A DNA stretch of 32,197 nt from Gammaproteobacteria bacterium (GCA_028821125.1 JAPPHD010000064.1:1-32197), one strand, 5' to 3'. Numbered from the stretch's first letter, positions 8,501 to 16,187 are shown. Notes: a model not told the origin generated them from the letters alone. Made by a program: numbers and translations.

Positions 8501-8568
8501 TGCTGACCCTGGTGGCAGTACCCGTTTTCTACCGCATCGCCCTGGGCAAGCGCGTACAGAACGCGTGA
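5524..8568 (+). CDS. RND efflux pump permease (AcrB/MexF-like)
   Basis: A 1014-residue inner-membrane proton antiporter of the HAE-1 type. It begins with the usual N-terminal segment (FLIERPLY-like ASLAIERPLYPTLLILAC) and periplasmic porter domains (RLEDPAYPFHYV, TEYPGASAAEVE). The TM4 motif GMLVDNGIVIAEG has Asp403 followed by Asn404, so only one of the two AcrB aspartates is kept. TM10 has GMLVKNSIVLLAE with Lys923. The protein shows the two-fold repeat with 12 predicted membrane spans. The ATG at 5524 is preferred to upstream in-frame starts because it gives the standard N-terminus; it lies 34 bp after the fusion-protein gene, clearly one operon. It likely exports hydrophobic or toxic intermediates. 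Specificity cannot be inferred. Confidence 0.93.
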   Translation: MRNIASLAIERPLYPTLLILACLLGGAYGIETVGRLEDPAYPFHYVLIVTEYPGASAAEVEQEVTDLVEAAVRELPYIEEIVSKSVPGRSEVQVEFKDEYHAEEAQQIFDELRRRVGDASGGLPPGAGEPLVEDDFGDVFGILYAVSAPGYDTAEIQDMARGIVTALKSVDGVAKVQTAGEPQEAVYVEVDHLRLGRLGLPMDILFSGIGAENDITPAGSVLFDGRRLRIAPQAAFDSAAAVRDMRIGRPGSTEIVRLADIANLAREPVEEPPEIIRHNGERAFTVGISVIGDENVVEVGNAVDARMKAMLAELPLGVAVDTVYAQHEVVETSIRQFLRNLGLSVATVVLALCLFMGWRAGTVVGAVLFLTILGTICLMSILGIELQRMSLGGMMIAMGMLVDNGIVIAEGMVVGVGKGLSPAEAAAQSVKRTQFTLLGATVIGIAAFAPIGLSDDVTGQFVHSMFQVVGISLLLSWLLAVSVVPLLGSRLLKATPGRSEEALFSGWAYAPYRRLVTFGLRRAWLTTACILGVLAACLWGFQFVKQGFFPTTNSPLFYVDYRLAEGTDILTTAGDTRELEEALRAQDGVVATTAFIGKGAPRFTAIINQEQPNPAYAQLVVRVADVRAMDDIMATSREALARLRPGADIQVSRAEFTPSGNAKIEARFSGPEAGVLRALAGQALDIFMAHDLVDRHVDWRQPALEIRPRYDEARARLAGVSRRDVSLALAYATLGVPIGLYRERDKLIPIVARAPREERADIASLPDRLVWSQSQQRYIPMRQVVSSFDLTADDAMIFRRDRVRSIQARANPQPGFNARRTFESVRPEIEAIELPPGYALDWGGEHEADQRAYETLLPKIFLAYLFMIVITVLMFGRVREAAVIWLSVPMTVCGVVLGLLVTDLSFTFPAFFGFLGLSGMLVKNSIVLLAEIDKRLDEGERSVSTMVQGSVSRMRPVLLASGTTIAGMSPLLADPFFLEMAVCIMSGLAFATLLTLVAVPVFYRIALGKRVQNA

Positions 8569-8593
8569 CGGCTTGGTGAACCCTTGCAGGGTC

Positions 8594-8610
8594 TGACCCG
8601 AGCCGGGTCA
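8594..8610 (+). terminator. possible hairpin after the RND operon
   Basis: TGACCCG-AGC-CGGGTCA is a perfect 7 bp stem with a 3-base loop, 25 bp after the pump stop codon. No run of T follows, so a Rho-independent terminator is uncertain. Confidence 0.3.
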
Positions 8611-8725
8611 TACCAGGCGCGAAACAGCGGGTCGTTTCGATCAGGATTCAGCAACTGGCGCGGCTTCGCAGCCGGCTGCGTGCCTCCATGTATCCACAAC
8701 GGGGAATCCGGGAAAGTCCGCGCTT

Positions 8726-9001
8726 TCAGTTGGACCCGCCCAGGATGCTCCTGGCGGCGCGCCTTCCCGCAAATATCGTATCGGCGATGGTCAATCCGCT
8801 GAACGTCGTTGTATGGGATATGCCCACCGCGGCGCGCCCCGCCGCGAAGAGCCCCGGAATGTCGGTGCCATCGGCCCGGACCACGTTGCCGGTCGCCTCG
8901 TTCACGCATAGCCCGCCAAGCGGCATGCCGGCACTTGGGTTGGCCTTGTTTCTCAATGCCATGTTGAGTGCGAAGTACGGAGGACTAATGAATCGGCGCC
9001 G
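8726..9001 (-). pseudogene. C-terminal relic of an FAD-dependent dehydrogenase (fumarate reductase / 3-ketosteroid dehydrogenase-like)
   Basis: The minus-strand frame reads PPYFALNMA, then PLGGLCVNEATGNVV, ADGTDIPGLFAAGRAA and SGLTIADTIFAGRRAAR. This is the conserved FAD-binding C-terminus of the flavocytochrome c/KstD-like family (GGLxVDxxxxVLxxDGxPIPGLYAAGRxAVG). Only about 90 of some 500 residues remain. The frame continues directly, without shift, from the TAG stop of the LLM gene at 9002. There is no start codon or ribosome site of its own at the proper place. It shows that a flavin dehydrogenase once belonged here. The rest of the space between 8569 and 8725 holds nothing I recognise apart from one hairpin. 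Confidence 0.8.
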
Positions 9002-9913
9002 CTAACCCAGCAATCGCTCCGCCAACACATCGAGCGCCGGCCAATCGGCCGTGACATCGGCCTGGTGAAACACATCCCGAGCCTCGCCCTCTCGGGTCTT
9101 GCGCAAGGGCTCCAGTATCACCCGGCTGGCTCCGGCATCGAAGTAGCGCGCAACACGATCGGCGATGGTGCCGGCGTCACCCCAGGCGACCACCGCATCG
9201 ATGAACGCATCGCTGCCGCCTCCGGAAAGGTCGGCATCGGAGAACCCCGCAGCACGCCAGGACCGGCAGTACCACGGCAACTGCAACCAGACCGCCAGGT
9301 ATTCGCGTGCGCACCGGCGCGCCTGATCCGCGTCCGCGTCCAGCATGAAGGGAACCTGGCAGCTAACATCCAGGTCATTGCCAATGCGCGTCCGGGTCAG
9401 TTCGATGTGCTCGGCGGGCATCACCCAGGTGAGGATCCCGTCCGCTTTTTCCAGCGCAAGGCCCTGCAGCTTCGGCCCGTGAGCGGCCACATACACCGGC
9501 GCCATGGTTTCGGGCTCGGCGGACAGGATCTGAAACGAACGCATATCGTCGAGAAAGCTCGACACCTTCCCGGCCGGGGACATCAAGTGTGCCTTGCGCC
9601 CTTCGTTGGCGAACGGGGCGGATACGCCCAGGCCCATCAGGAACCGGCCGGGGAACAGCTCGGACAACGTCTGCCGCGTCTGCCGGGCAGCCAGGGCATC
9701 GCGCCCATACATGGAGGCGATGCCGGTACCGACGCGTATCCTGCCGGTGGCGGACAGCAGGGCACTGGCCAGTACAAACGGTTCCCTACCCATCGTGTCC
9801 GTCAGCCAGACACTTTCGAAACCCAGTTCTTCGATGTGCCGAACGATCGACAGCACCTGTGAACCGGCCAGAAACTCGGTGTGCGTATCCAGCGTAACGC
9901 CGATTTCTCCCAT
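9002..9913 (-). CDS. F420-dependent LLM-class oxidoreductase (luciferase-like)
   Basis: A 303-residue single-domain TIM-barrel of the luciferase-like monooxygenase superfamily, most like the F420-using branch (TIGR03620-type). Visible elements are the N-terminal GEIGVTLDTHTEF strand, IEELGFESVWLTD, the RIRVGTGIASMYGRD segment, LFPGRFLMGLGVSAPF and the cofactor loop PVYVAAHGPKLQGLALEKADG. Such enzymes transfer hydride from F420H2 or FMNH2. An AGGGGA ribosome site lies eight bases before the ATG. It is third in a minus-strand series with the APH-like kinase and SDR (27 bp gap to the SDR), likely one operon. The cofactor choice is inferred from sequence type only. Confidence 0.88.
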   Translation of the reverse strand: MGEIGVTLDTHTEFLAGSQVLSIVRHIEELGFESVWLTDTMGREPFVLASALLSATGRIRVGTGIASMYGRDALAARQTRQTLSELFPGRFLMGLGVSAPFANEGRKAHLMSPAGKVSSFLDDMRSFQILSAEPETMAPVYVAAHGPKLQGLALEKADGILTWVMPAEHIELTRTRIGNDLDVSCQVPFMLDADADQARRCAREYLAVWLQLPWYCRSWRAAGFSDADLSGGGSDAFIDAVVAWGDAGTIADRVARYFDAGASRVILEPLRKTREGEARDVFHQADVTADWPALDVLAERLLG

Positions 9914-9940
9914 TACGGCAATCCCCTTGAATTGAAACCG

Positions 9941-10768
9941 TCAGCCCGCCAGATAGTTTGGCGTCAACCGGATGGACAAGCCGCCATCGACGGTAATGAC
10001 CGAACCGGTCATGTAGCTGCCCGCATCGCTGGCAAGCAGCAGCACCGCACCTTCCATTTCATCGGTCCTGCCCCAGCGGCCGACCGCGTTCATCTGCGAA
10101 AACAGGGCCAGTGCGGCTTCCTTTGCCTGCGGCTCAAGGGCATCGAGATGCGTGGCCGCCATGTCCGTGTAGTAGGTTCCGGCCGCGACCACGTTCACCG
10201 TGATGCCTTCGCCCCCGAGCTCCACCGCCGCGGTACGCGCGAACGCGTGCAGTGCGGCCTTGGTGCCCGAATAGATCGAATGGCCGTCTGCCGCGGATTT
10301 GTACACGGTGGCGGACGAGATATAGATGATCCGCCCCCAGCCCCGTTGTTTCATCCCTCGCGCAAATTCGCGGGTAAGCACAACGGAGGAGATGAAATTC
10401 GTTTCCACTACCGGGTCGATGCTCCCGTCGAGAATGCTCTCCACAGGCTCGTTCCTTTCCACCGCCGCATTGGCGACAAGGATATCGACGCCGCCGAGAA
10501 TCTCTTCCGCCCGGGCAGCCAGGCTCCTGGTGGATTCGCGGTCTGCAAGGTCGACGCGACAGGTTTCGACGCGATTTCCCGAAGCCGCTGCAATTTCTTC
10601 GGCTGCGGATTTCAGATCCTCCACGTTGCGCGCCGCGATCAGCACGCTGGCGCCCGCCTCCGACAGCGCCAGCGCAAGGTTCTTGCCAATGCCCTTGCTG
10701 CCGCCGGTGACCAGCGCACCCCGGCCGGTCAGATCGAATCTCGAGAGTATGTTCCTGCGTTGCGCCAT
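9941..10768 (-). CDS. SDR family oxidoreductase (classical, FabG-like)
   Basis: A 275-residue classical SDR. The dinucleotide motif is TGGSKGIG (21-28), and NAA at 100-102 stands in place of NNAG. The active site is Ser152 (YISSATV), Tyr166 and Lys170 (YSGTK). The C-terminal GSVITVDGG is usual for the FabG/3-oxoacyl or hydroxysteroid dehydrogenase group. It is preceded by a 45 bp run of three palindromic repeats overlapping the end of the upstream kinase gene, and followed by the LLM gene after 27 bp. The likely role is oxidation of an alcohol or hydroxyacyl intermediate. The substrate is not evident. Confidence 0.92.
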   Translation of the reverse strand: MAQRRNILSRFDLTGRGALVTGGSKGIGKNLALALSEAGASVLIAARNVEDLKSAAEEIAAASGNRVETCRVDLADRESTRSLAARAEEILGGVDILVANAAVERNEPVESILDGSIDPVVETNFISSVVLTREFARGMKQRGWGRIIYISSATVYKSAADGHSIYSGTKAALHAFARTAAVELGGEGITVNVVAAGTYYTDMAATHLDALEPQAKEAALALFSQMNAVGRWGRTDEMEGAVLLLASDAGSYMTGSVITVDGGLSIRLTPNYLAG

Positions 10769-10785
10769 CTGGATTACACGTTCTT

Positions 10786-10830
10786 TTTCAATGGGTTGAA
10801 TCTCAATGGGTTGAATTTCAATAGGTCGAA
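10786..10830. repeat. three 15 bp tandem repeats, each a near-palindrome
   Basis: Units TTTCAATGGGTTGAA (10786-10800), TCTCAATGGGTTGAA (10801-10815) and TTTCAATAGGTCGAA (10816-10830). The first unit contains TTCAA-TGGG-TTGAA. The array covers the stop codon of the kinase gene and most of the 49 bp gap before the SDR start. It could serve as operator sites, as an mRNA structure, or be a simple slippage product. Confidence 0.75.
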
Positions 10831-11945
10831 GTCGTCGACTCGAACTCCGAGCGGTAGAACGAAACCGGCGAAAAAGCGGCCTCGGTGACTTCCAGGTCCG
10901 CGGGAAACTGCCCTACACGCTTCTTGATGGCGACCAACTGGCTCAACGTGCATACGATCCAGTAGCCGGCGACCAGCCGGTAGTACTTCAACGTCCTTTC
11001 GTCCACCACGCTCCCGGAAGCACGTTGGTACGCGGCGATGGTCTCGTCGAGTGTCGGCCACCCCGCCAATGCACCATGATTCGCGATATGGATAAAGTGG
11101 TCGTCGCTGTAGGTCCAGTAGGCGAGGTCCTGCAGCGGGTTGCCCAGTGAGGCCAGCTCCCAGTCGACGATACCCACGCAGTTCTGGTCATCGTCAAACA
11201 GCATGTTGCCGATGCGGGCATCGCCCCAGAGCAGTGACGCTTGCTGTTCGTCCGGCTCGTTGCTGCGCAGCCAGGCCATGGCATCGGTCATCAGTTGCAG
11301 CGGCTTGCCATTGCTGCTCTGCATGTAGTGCCGTTCCCAATAGTCCAGCAGGCCGGCCAGTTCGGAACCGGATTGCGCGGCATCCGATACGAAATCAAGA
11401 CCCAGCTCGACGGCATCGAGCCTGTGAATCGCCCCCAGTTGCGAAAGCCCCGAAAACCACAGCTTGCGCCGCGCCTGCTCGGACAATTCGGCCAGCATGC
11501 CAACGTCGTGCGGCGCAGCCGCCGGGGGTGTCGCTCCCTGCAGGTACTTCATGACATAGAACCGTCCGTCGAGTACGGCCGGGTCGTCTTCGTACGCCAG
11601 GATTCCCGGTACCGGCAGGTCCGTTTTCGTGGACAGGATCTCCTGAATGCGGCGCTCCCGGCTGAAACTCCTGCCGGGGAACATCGCAGCCTTGGACTGC
11701 CGCCTGACGACGTAGCGCGCACGACGCGGCCCGTCCCCTTCCGTCCAGGTCAGATCGACAAAATAGTTTTCCGCGGAAAACCCGCTGTCGGCGGGCGGGG
11801 TATCGATATTGGAAATCTGAACGTTCGTCGCTTCCGGCATGAGTGAAGCAAAAAACGCCGTCAGCGGCTGGGCGATTCCATCGACACCCGACTGCACCGC
11901 CTTTTCCGCCAGAAGCTCGCTATTGTCGACCAGTTTTCTTTCCAA
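10818..11945 (-). CDS. APH-fold phosphotransferase family protein (ACAD10/11-like kinase)
   Basis: A 375-residue aminoglycoside-phosphotransferase-fold kinase. The N-lobe is followed by the catalytic loop LLWGDARIGNMLF, in which Trp240 replaces the usual His and Asp242/Asn247 are kept. The metal site is IVDWELASLGNP (Asp261), then LQDLAYW. This variant is typical of the branch related to the N-terminal kinase of ACAD10/ACAD11, which phosphorylates hydroxyacyl substrates in fatty- and sterol-chain breakdown (family knowledge; function here inferred). The start is TTG at 11945, the only plausible start before an in-frame stop at 11979-11981; the ribosome site is weak. It precedes the SDR and LLM genes and probably is co-transcribed with them. 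Confidence 0.88.
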   Translation of the reverse strand: MERKLVDNSELLAEKAVQSGVDGIAQPLTAFFASLMPEATNVQISNIDTPPADSGFSAENYFVDLTWTEGDGPRRARYVVRRQSKAAMFPGRSFSRERRIQEILSTKTDLPVPGILAYEDDPAVLDGRFYVMKYLQGATPPAAAPHDVGMLAELSEQARRKLWFSGLSQLGAIHRLDAVELGLDFVSDAAQSGSELAGLLDYWERHYMQSSNGKPLQLMTDAMAWLRSNEPDEQQASLLWGDARIGNMLFDDDQNCVGIVDWELASLGNPLQDLAYWTYSDDHFIHIANHGALAGWPTLDETIAAYQRASGSVVDERTLKYYRLVAGYWIVCTLSQLVAIKKRVGQFPADLEVTEAAFSPVSFYRSEFESTTSTY

Positions 11946-12048
11946 TTGAGCGCCGCTCAGTCTCTGCAGCGCACGTGGTCACCACGGCCCTGACCGGGCG
12001 GATCGGGTCACGAGAACATTTACTGGCTGCGAACGGCTGCGGGTGTTT

Positions 12049-12064
12049 CCGGTTCCAGAACCGG
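12049..12064. other. hairpin in the gap between the Mo-enzyme and kinase genes
   Basis: CCGGTTC-CA-GAACCGG is a perfect 7 bp inverted repeat within the 246 bp gap 11946-12191. It may be a terminator for the ferredoxin/P450/Mo-enzyme operon, but no T-run follows on the minus strand. I recognise no gene in this gap. Confidence 0.25.
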
Positions 12065-12191
12065 GAACGCACGTCAACTCCTTGTTCGCCCGCCCGCGTC
12101 ACTGGACTGTTTTGCGCGGACAAGATTGCGGATTGAGTCAAGTTACCCCCGGTCACCGTTGTCTTTCCGGGCTGGGAAATCGCCCCGTCGG

Positions 12192-14342
12192 TCATGCGGC
12201 GCTGACCGAAACCTCCACCCCCGAATACCTCGGCATGGCATTGATCGTCTGCAGACCCTCCCGCAGCGAAACCAGCCGCCCCGTATAGCTGCCCAACGGG
12301 GTGTTGGGCGCCTCATCCAATGCCGACCCCCACATGTGGGTCAGCGCAACCACCCCGGGCTTCATGGTCGGGTCTTTCCTGAGCGCCGCCGATACCTTGC
12401 CGAACCTCGATTCGACAATCACCTTCTCGGCGCCTTCGAGGTCATGGGCCTCTATGTCGTCGGGATGCATGAAAAGGGGGTTCACCGCGTACCGCTTGCG
12501 CGTCTTGCCCGCATCCCGGAACGAACCGTTCATGGTTTCCAGCAGCCGGCGCGTGGAAAGCAGCAGCGGAAACTCGCCGCCAGGCCGGTATTCCTCCAGT
12601 TCAGCCGCCAGTTCAGCCGCCACGTCTTCCGGCATCAGGCTGAGGCGGGCGCCGTCGTCCTCTTCCGGTTCACGAATCACCACCGGTTCGATTTCCGGTG
12701 CGTAACCGCTCGGATGCGCCTTCAACTCATCGAAGGAAACCAGCGACTGCCTGCACATTTCCTCGATGAGATGTTCGGGTTCCGGCTTGTTTTCCATGTC
12801 GAGCTTGTACCCGTCCGGCAGGGAACTGAACGATGCACCGAAAATGGCGGGTTTCAGCTCGAGCTGGTAACCGAGCCGCTTGGCGATACCCCAGATCAAT
12901 TCCCAATCGGGCAGCACGCCCGGCGGCGGCGTCAGTGCCGGCGGCGCGTACTGGGCGAAGGGCCGGTGATAGGAAGCGTCATTGATCATGGTGCAGTCGT
13001 GGCGTTCATAGGGCAGCGCCGGCGCCACCACATAGTGGGAAAGCCGGGCCGTGTCGGTCATGCGGGGATCAACCGTGACCAGGAGGTCCAGCGACTCGAA
13101 AGCCGGCACGGTCTTGTCCGGGTCGCCCATCGCCATCACCGGATTGCCGCCGAGCACAAGCAGTGCGCGGATCCGGTCCGGGCTGTTCGACGTGATTTCG
13201 TCCGCCAGTATGCCCGTCGGGAATTCGCCGTACGTCTGGCCGATGGAGGCGTCGGAAACGGCCTTGGGCTCGGCCTCCCAGGTACGGTTTGCCGGAATGA
13301 CGGAAAAGACCGGTGGGATCCCGCCGGACAGCAGGCCGGGGTTCGGCACCTCGTCACCGGGCTTGCGGAAGCCGCCGCAGATGGCGTTGAACGCCTCGAG
13401 CATCTGCACGCTCAGGTTGGAATTGCGGCTCATGTTCGAGCCGGTGCCGCTGCCGCAGGAAGCTTTCTTCGCGGTACCGAACAGGCGCGCCACCTCACGG
13501 AGCCTGGCTTGTTCAAGACCCAGCCTTTTTGCCACCAGTTCCGGCGTGAAAGGCTCAACGGCGCGCTCGAGTTCCTCGAACTGGCAGGTGTAGCGCTCGC
13601 AGAACGCCTTGTCGTACCAGCCGTTGTTGATGCACAGGTGAATCAGCCCGGCAAACAGCATCGCGTCGTCGCCGGGATTGATCTGCAGGTGAATGTCGGC
13701 ATTGCGCGCGGTTTCGGTGATGCGCGGGTCGACCACGATGAGTTTCATGCCGCGCTTTCGCGCCTCGCGAATCGCCCTTCCCGCCGCATTGTTGCGTATG
13801 CCGGTCCAGGGTTTGCCCATGTGGCTGACGATGGGATTGTTGCCCACCACCATCAGCACATCGGCTTCGAGGTCGGAGTATTTCCAGGTCGGCACCAGGC
13901 CCATGCGCCCGTGATTGATCCACTTGGCCGACTGATCGATCGTCATGGTGGAAAACACGTTTGGCGTGCCGATGCTGTGCAGGAGCGACTTGGTGAGCGG
14001 CATGCTCAGCGTGCCGTAGCCATGGGTGCCGTTGAAAAAAGCCACCGAGCGGGGGCCGTGGGCGTCGAGAATTTCCCTGAGCTTCGCCGCCACCTCATCG
14101 ATCAGCGATTCCCCGTCGATATCGACGAAGGAACCGTCGGCCTCCCGCTTCCTGCAGGCGAGCAACCGGTCCTCACCGTTGTGAAAATCCATGCTGGTGA
14201 GGCCTTTCACACAGAAATATCCCTGGGATTCCGGATTCTCCCGGTCGCCGGTCACGGCAATCACCCTGTTCGCCGCCACCTCCAGCTCTATGCCGCAGAC
14301 GGCACCGCAGTTCCTGCAATAGGTTTTCTTCTTGACCGACAT
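12192..14342 (-). CDS. molybdopterin-dependent oxidoreductase (formate dehydrogenase/DMSO reductase superfamily)
   Basis: A 716-residue catalytic subunit. The N-terminal [4Fe-4S] site is C9-x2-C12-x3-C16 and C44 (GYFCVKG). Mo-bis-MGD binding segments follow: LMVVGNNPIVSHMG, IVVDPRITETA, LLVLGGNPVMAMGDP and VTVDPRMTDTARLSHYVV. The C-terminal molydop-binding domain includes the segment PLLLSTRRLLETMNG. At the position of Sec140 of E. coli FdhF the alignment by eye places Asp136 (STMTIDQSA), so the Mo ligand may be Asp. ATG at 14342 with GAGA upstream gives the standard N-terminus. It has no signal peptide, so it is cytoplasmic. It is third in the ferredoxin-P450 operon (50 bp gap). The substrate is unknown; hydroxylation, dehydrogenation or electron supply to the P450 system are all possible. 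Confidence 0.9.
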   Translation of the reverse strand: MSVKKKTYCRNCGAVCGIELEVAANRVIAVTGDRENPESQGYFCVKGLTSMDFHNGEDRLLACRKREADGSFVDIDGESLIDEVAAKLREILDAHGPRSVAFFNGTHGYGTLSMPLTKSLLHSIGTPNVFSTMTIDQSAKWINHGRMGLVPTWKYSDLEADVLMVVGNNPIVSHMGKPWTGIRNNAAGRAIREARKRGMKLIVVDPRITETARNADIHLQINPGDDAMLFAGLIHLCINNGWYDKAFCERYTCQFEELERAVEPFTPELVAKRLGLEQARLREVARLFGTAKKASCGSGTGSNMSRNSNLSVQMLEAFNAICGGFRKPGDEVPNPGLLSGGIPPVFSVIPANRTWEAEPKAVSDASIGQTYGEFPTGILADEITSNSPDRIRALLVLGGNPVMAMGDPDKTVPAFESLDLLVTVDPRMTDTARLSHYVVAPALPYERHDCTMINDASYHRPFAQYAPPALTPPPGVLPDWELIWGIAKRLGYQLELKPAIFGASFSSLPDGYKLDMENKPEPEHLIEEMCRQSLVSFDELKAHPSGYAPEIEPVVIREPEEDDGARLSLMPEDVAAELAAELEEYRPGGEFPLLLSTRRLLETMNGSFRDAGKTRKRYAVNPLFMHPDDIEAHDLEGAEKVIVESRFGKVSAALRKDPTMKPGVVALTHMWGSALDEAPNTPLGSYTGRLVSLREGLQTINAMPRYSGVEVSVSAA

Positions 14343-14392
14343 GTCTATCTCGCTAGTGCTGTTGTTCAATGTACCGAATGGGCAATGGCCGG

Positions 14393-15760
14393 TCACTTCA
14401 GGCACACCGGAATACGCAGGGGTGTGCGAACCTGAAATCCGCGAATCTCGACGCGTTCCGGTTCGATCGCCAGGTGCAGGTTCGGCAGATGCTCGGCGAA
14501 CAGTTGCAGGCAGGTCATCATTTCCAGGCGCGCCAGGTGCTGCCCCGCACAGGAGTGTACGCCGGTGTTGAACGTCCGGTTCGACTTGAACTTGCGATGA
14601 ATATCGAACACATCCGGATTTTCCCAGCGGCGTGGGTCCCGGTTCGTTATCCCCTGCAGGATCGTCAGGTGCCCGCCCTCGGGAATCTCGCACCCGCCGA
14701 CCACCATGTCTTCCGACGCCAGCCGCGGCGTCACGAAGCCCGAGGGCGCATAGCGAAGCCCTTCCTCCACCGCCCGCCGCGCCAGCATCGGGTCCTGACA
14801 GACATCGTCGTACTGCTCGCGATGGGCCAGTATCTGCAGCAGCATCAACGCCAGGCCGCGCCAGGTGGTCTCGATGCCCGCCGGCAGGATGAAGCGCGCG
14901 GTGATGGCGGCTTGCGCATCGTTGAGCATTCTCTCGTCGTCTTTCCTGGCAGTCACGAAATAGGTGAGCGCATCCTTCCCGGGTTCGCGCTTGCGTTTCT
15001 GGACCTCGCTGTAAAAGAAATCGAACAGTGCATCACCAGCTTTCGCGCCCTCTTCCACGTTGACGCCGGCGGAGAAGAGTTTTTCGCCCAACGCCACGAA
15101 TGTCGGCAACTCATCCTGCGGTACGCCGAGCATGGTGCTCATGGCCTTGTAGGTAAGAGGCAGGGCGAGATCACGAACCAGGCAGGCTGCATCGCCGCGC
15201 TTCAGGCGCGCAACCATACGCTCGATCAGCCATTCGCAGATCGGGCCGATCAGCCTGCGCGAGCGGACGGCCATGGTGTTCACGTTCAGGAACGTATCGT
15301 AAAAATCCCTCAGAAAGTCGTGCGGTTGCCCGTCATTGACGGTTGGTATGGTCCCAACCATCTCGCCGTGGGCGACTCCCTGGGCCGTACCCAGGGCACC
15401 GTAGGCATCTTCGTTGCGAAAGCGCCCCGTGTCCTTGACGATGGCATCCTGCTCTTCGACGCCGAGCACGATGAAGTGCGGCGTGCCGGCCAGGTCGATG
15501 CCCCAATTGTTGGAAAGGGGAACGCCTCCGAAAACGCCGTTTTCACCGCGCACCACGTATCCACAACGGTCACGAACGTCTTTCAGCAACGGGTACGGAT
15601 CTGCCGACACGGCCGGGTCCAGCGCCCAGTCGTCGGCAGCCCGGATCAGCGTTTGGGGGATTTCCTGGATTATCCGGTCGAACGAGCCGTCGAGCCCTTC
15701 GACATCCGGGTTGATGAGGCCCGGATCTCCGCCAAAATCGTGAACAGCCGCTTCCTGCAT
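14393..15760 (-). CDS. cytochrome P450 (second)
   Basis: A 455-residue bacterial P450. The haem motif is FNTGVHSCAGQ with Cys404, where Asn replaces the usual Gly after Phe. The ExxR pair is E333/R336 (EEGLRY). The I-helix reads AGIETT (294-299), with Glu297 in place of the common Asp of the acid/alcohol pair. ATG at 15760 is chosen because GAGGAAA precedes it; an upstream in-frame start would overlap the ferredoxin gene. It lies between a [2Fe-2S] ferredoxin (50 bp upstream), its likely redox partner, and a molybdenum enzyme. No ferredoxin reductase is seen in the window. Substrate unknown. Confidence 0.93.
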   Translation of the reverse strand: MQEAAVHDFGGDPGLINPDVEGLDGSFDRIIQEIPQTLIRAADDWALDPAVSADPYPLLKDVRDRCGYVVRGENGVFGGVPLSNNWGIDLAGTPHFIVLGVEEQDAIVKDTGRFRNEDAYGALGTAQGVAHGEMVGTIPTVNDGQPHDFLRDFYDTFLNVNTMAVRSRRLIGPICEWLIERMVARLKRGDAACLVRDLALPLTYKAMSTMLGVPQDELPTFVALGEKLFSAGVNVEEGAKAGDALFDFFYSEVQKRKREPGKDALTYFVTARKDDERMLNDAQAAITARFILPAGIETTWRGLALMLLQILAHREQYDDVCQDPMLARRAVEEGLRYAPSGFVTPRLASEDMVVGGCEIPEGGHLTILQGITNRDPRRWENPDVFDIHRKFKSNRTFNTGVHSCAGQHLARLEMMTCLQLFAEHLPNLHLAIEPERVEIRGFQVRTPLRIPVCLK

Positions 15761-15810
15761 GGTTTCCTCGCGTTCTATGCGCGGCCCGTGGGTATCAGCA
15801 CGCCGATGCC

Positions 15811-16140
15811 TCAAAAGTCCTCGACAACCACGTCGACCTTCAGCCCGTCCATGTCCTCGGTAAGCTCGATCTGACAGCCGAGGCGGCTGCGGTCGCTCTT
15901 GCTCTCGAACATGTAGAGCAAGCCGTCTTCAAGCCCCCCTTCCTCGACTTCGCCCACGATTCCGATCCACTCGGGATCGACGTGCACATGACAGGTGCCG
16001 CAGGCGCAGGTTCCGCCGCACTCGCCGATGAGCCCGGGCACCATGTTGTCAACCGCCAGGTTGCGAAGCGTTTCGCCCGGCTCCGCTTCCAGAACATGCG
16101 ATTCTCCTTCGGGTGTTCTGAACTCGACACTGATGGGCAC
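15811..16140 (-). CDS. [2Fe-2S] ferredoxin, adrenodoxin/putidaredoxin type
   Basis: A 109-residue plant/adrenodoxin-fold ferredoxin. Cluster ligands are Cys41, Cys47, Cys50 (CGGTCACGTCHVHV, the C-x5-C-x2-C pattern) and Cys89 (RLGCQIEL), with an extra Cys45 as in several relatives. It passes single electrons from a reductase to a P450, most likely the one encoded 50 bp downstream. The start is GTG at 16140 with AGGAG and AAGGGA upstream. It is the first gene of the ferredoxin-P450-Mo enzyme group and is separated by 128 bp from the SRPBCC genes that precede it on the same strand. Confidence 0.93.
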   Translation of the reverse strand: MPISVEFRTPEGESHVLEAEPGETLRNLAVDNMVPGLIGECGGTCACGTCHVHVDPEWIGIVGEVEEGGLEDGLLYMFESKSDRSRLGCQIELTEDMDGLKVDVVVEDF

Positions 16141-16171
16141 GGTCCCTTACTCCTGTATTCCTCGTTTGCTC

Positions 16172-16187
16172 ACACCTGATCCGGTGT
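16172..16187. other. small hairpin before the ferredoxin gene
   Basis: ACACC-N6-GGTGT in the 128 bp gap between the SRPBCC and ferredoxin genes. It could act as an attenuator or weak terminator, with no further support. Confidence 0.2.

Noticed and set aside
10786-10830. Tandem units as a CRISPR array
   Set aside because: Only 15 bp units without spacers and no cas genes.
12113-12141. TTGACT at 12141-12136 (minus) as promoter of the kinase-SDR-LLM operon
   Set aside because: The position 17 bases further reads CGCGCA, not a -10 box.
11920-12195. 91-codon minus frame starting with an ATGA overlap at the end of the Mo enzyme gene
   Set aside because: The overlap looks like translational coupling, but the sequence is not protein-like, runs into the kinase gene and matches no family I know.
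12126-14435. Long plus-strand open frame antisense to the molybdopterin enzyme
   Set aside because: It is a composition shadow of a GC-rich gene; the minus-strand product has clear Fe-S and MGD motifs while this frame has none.
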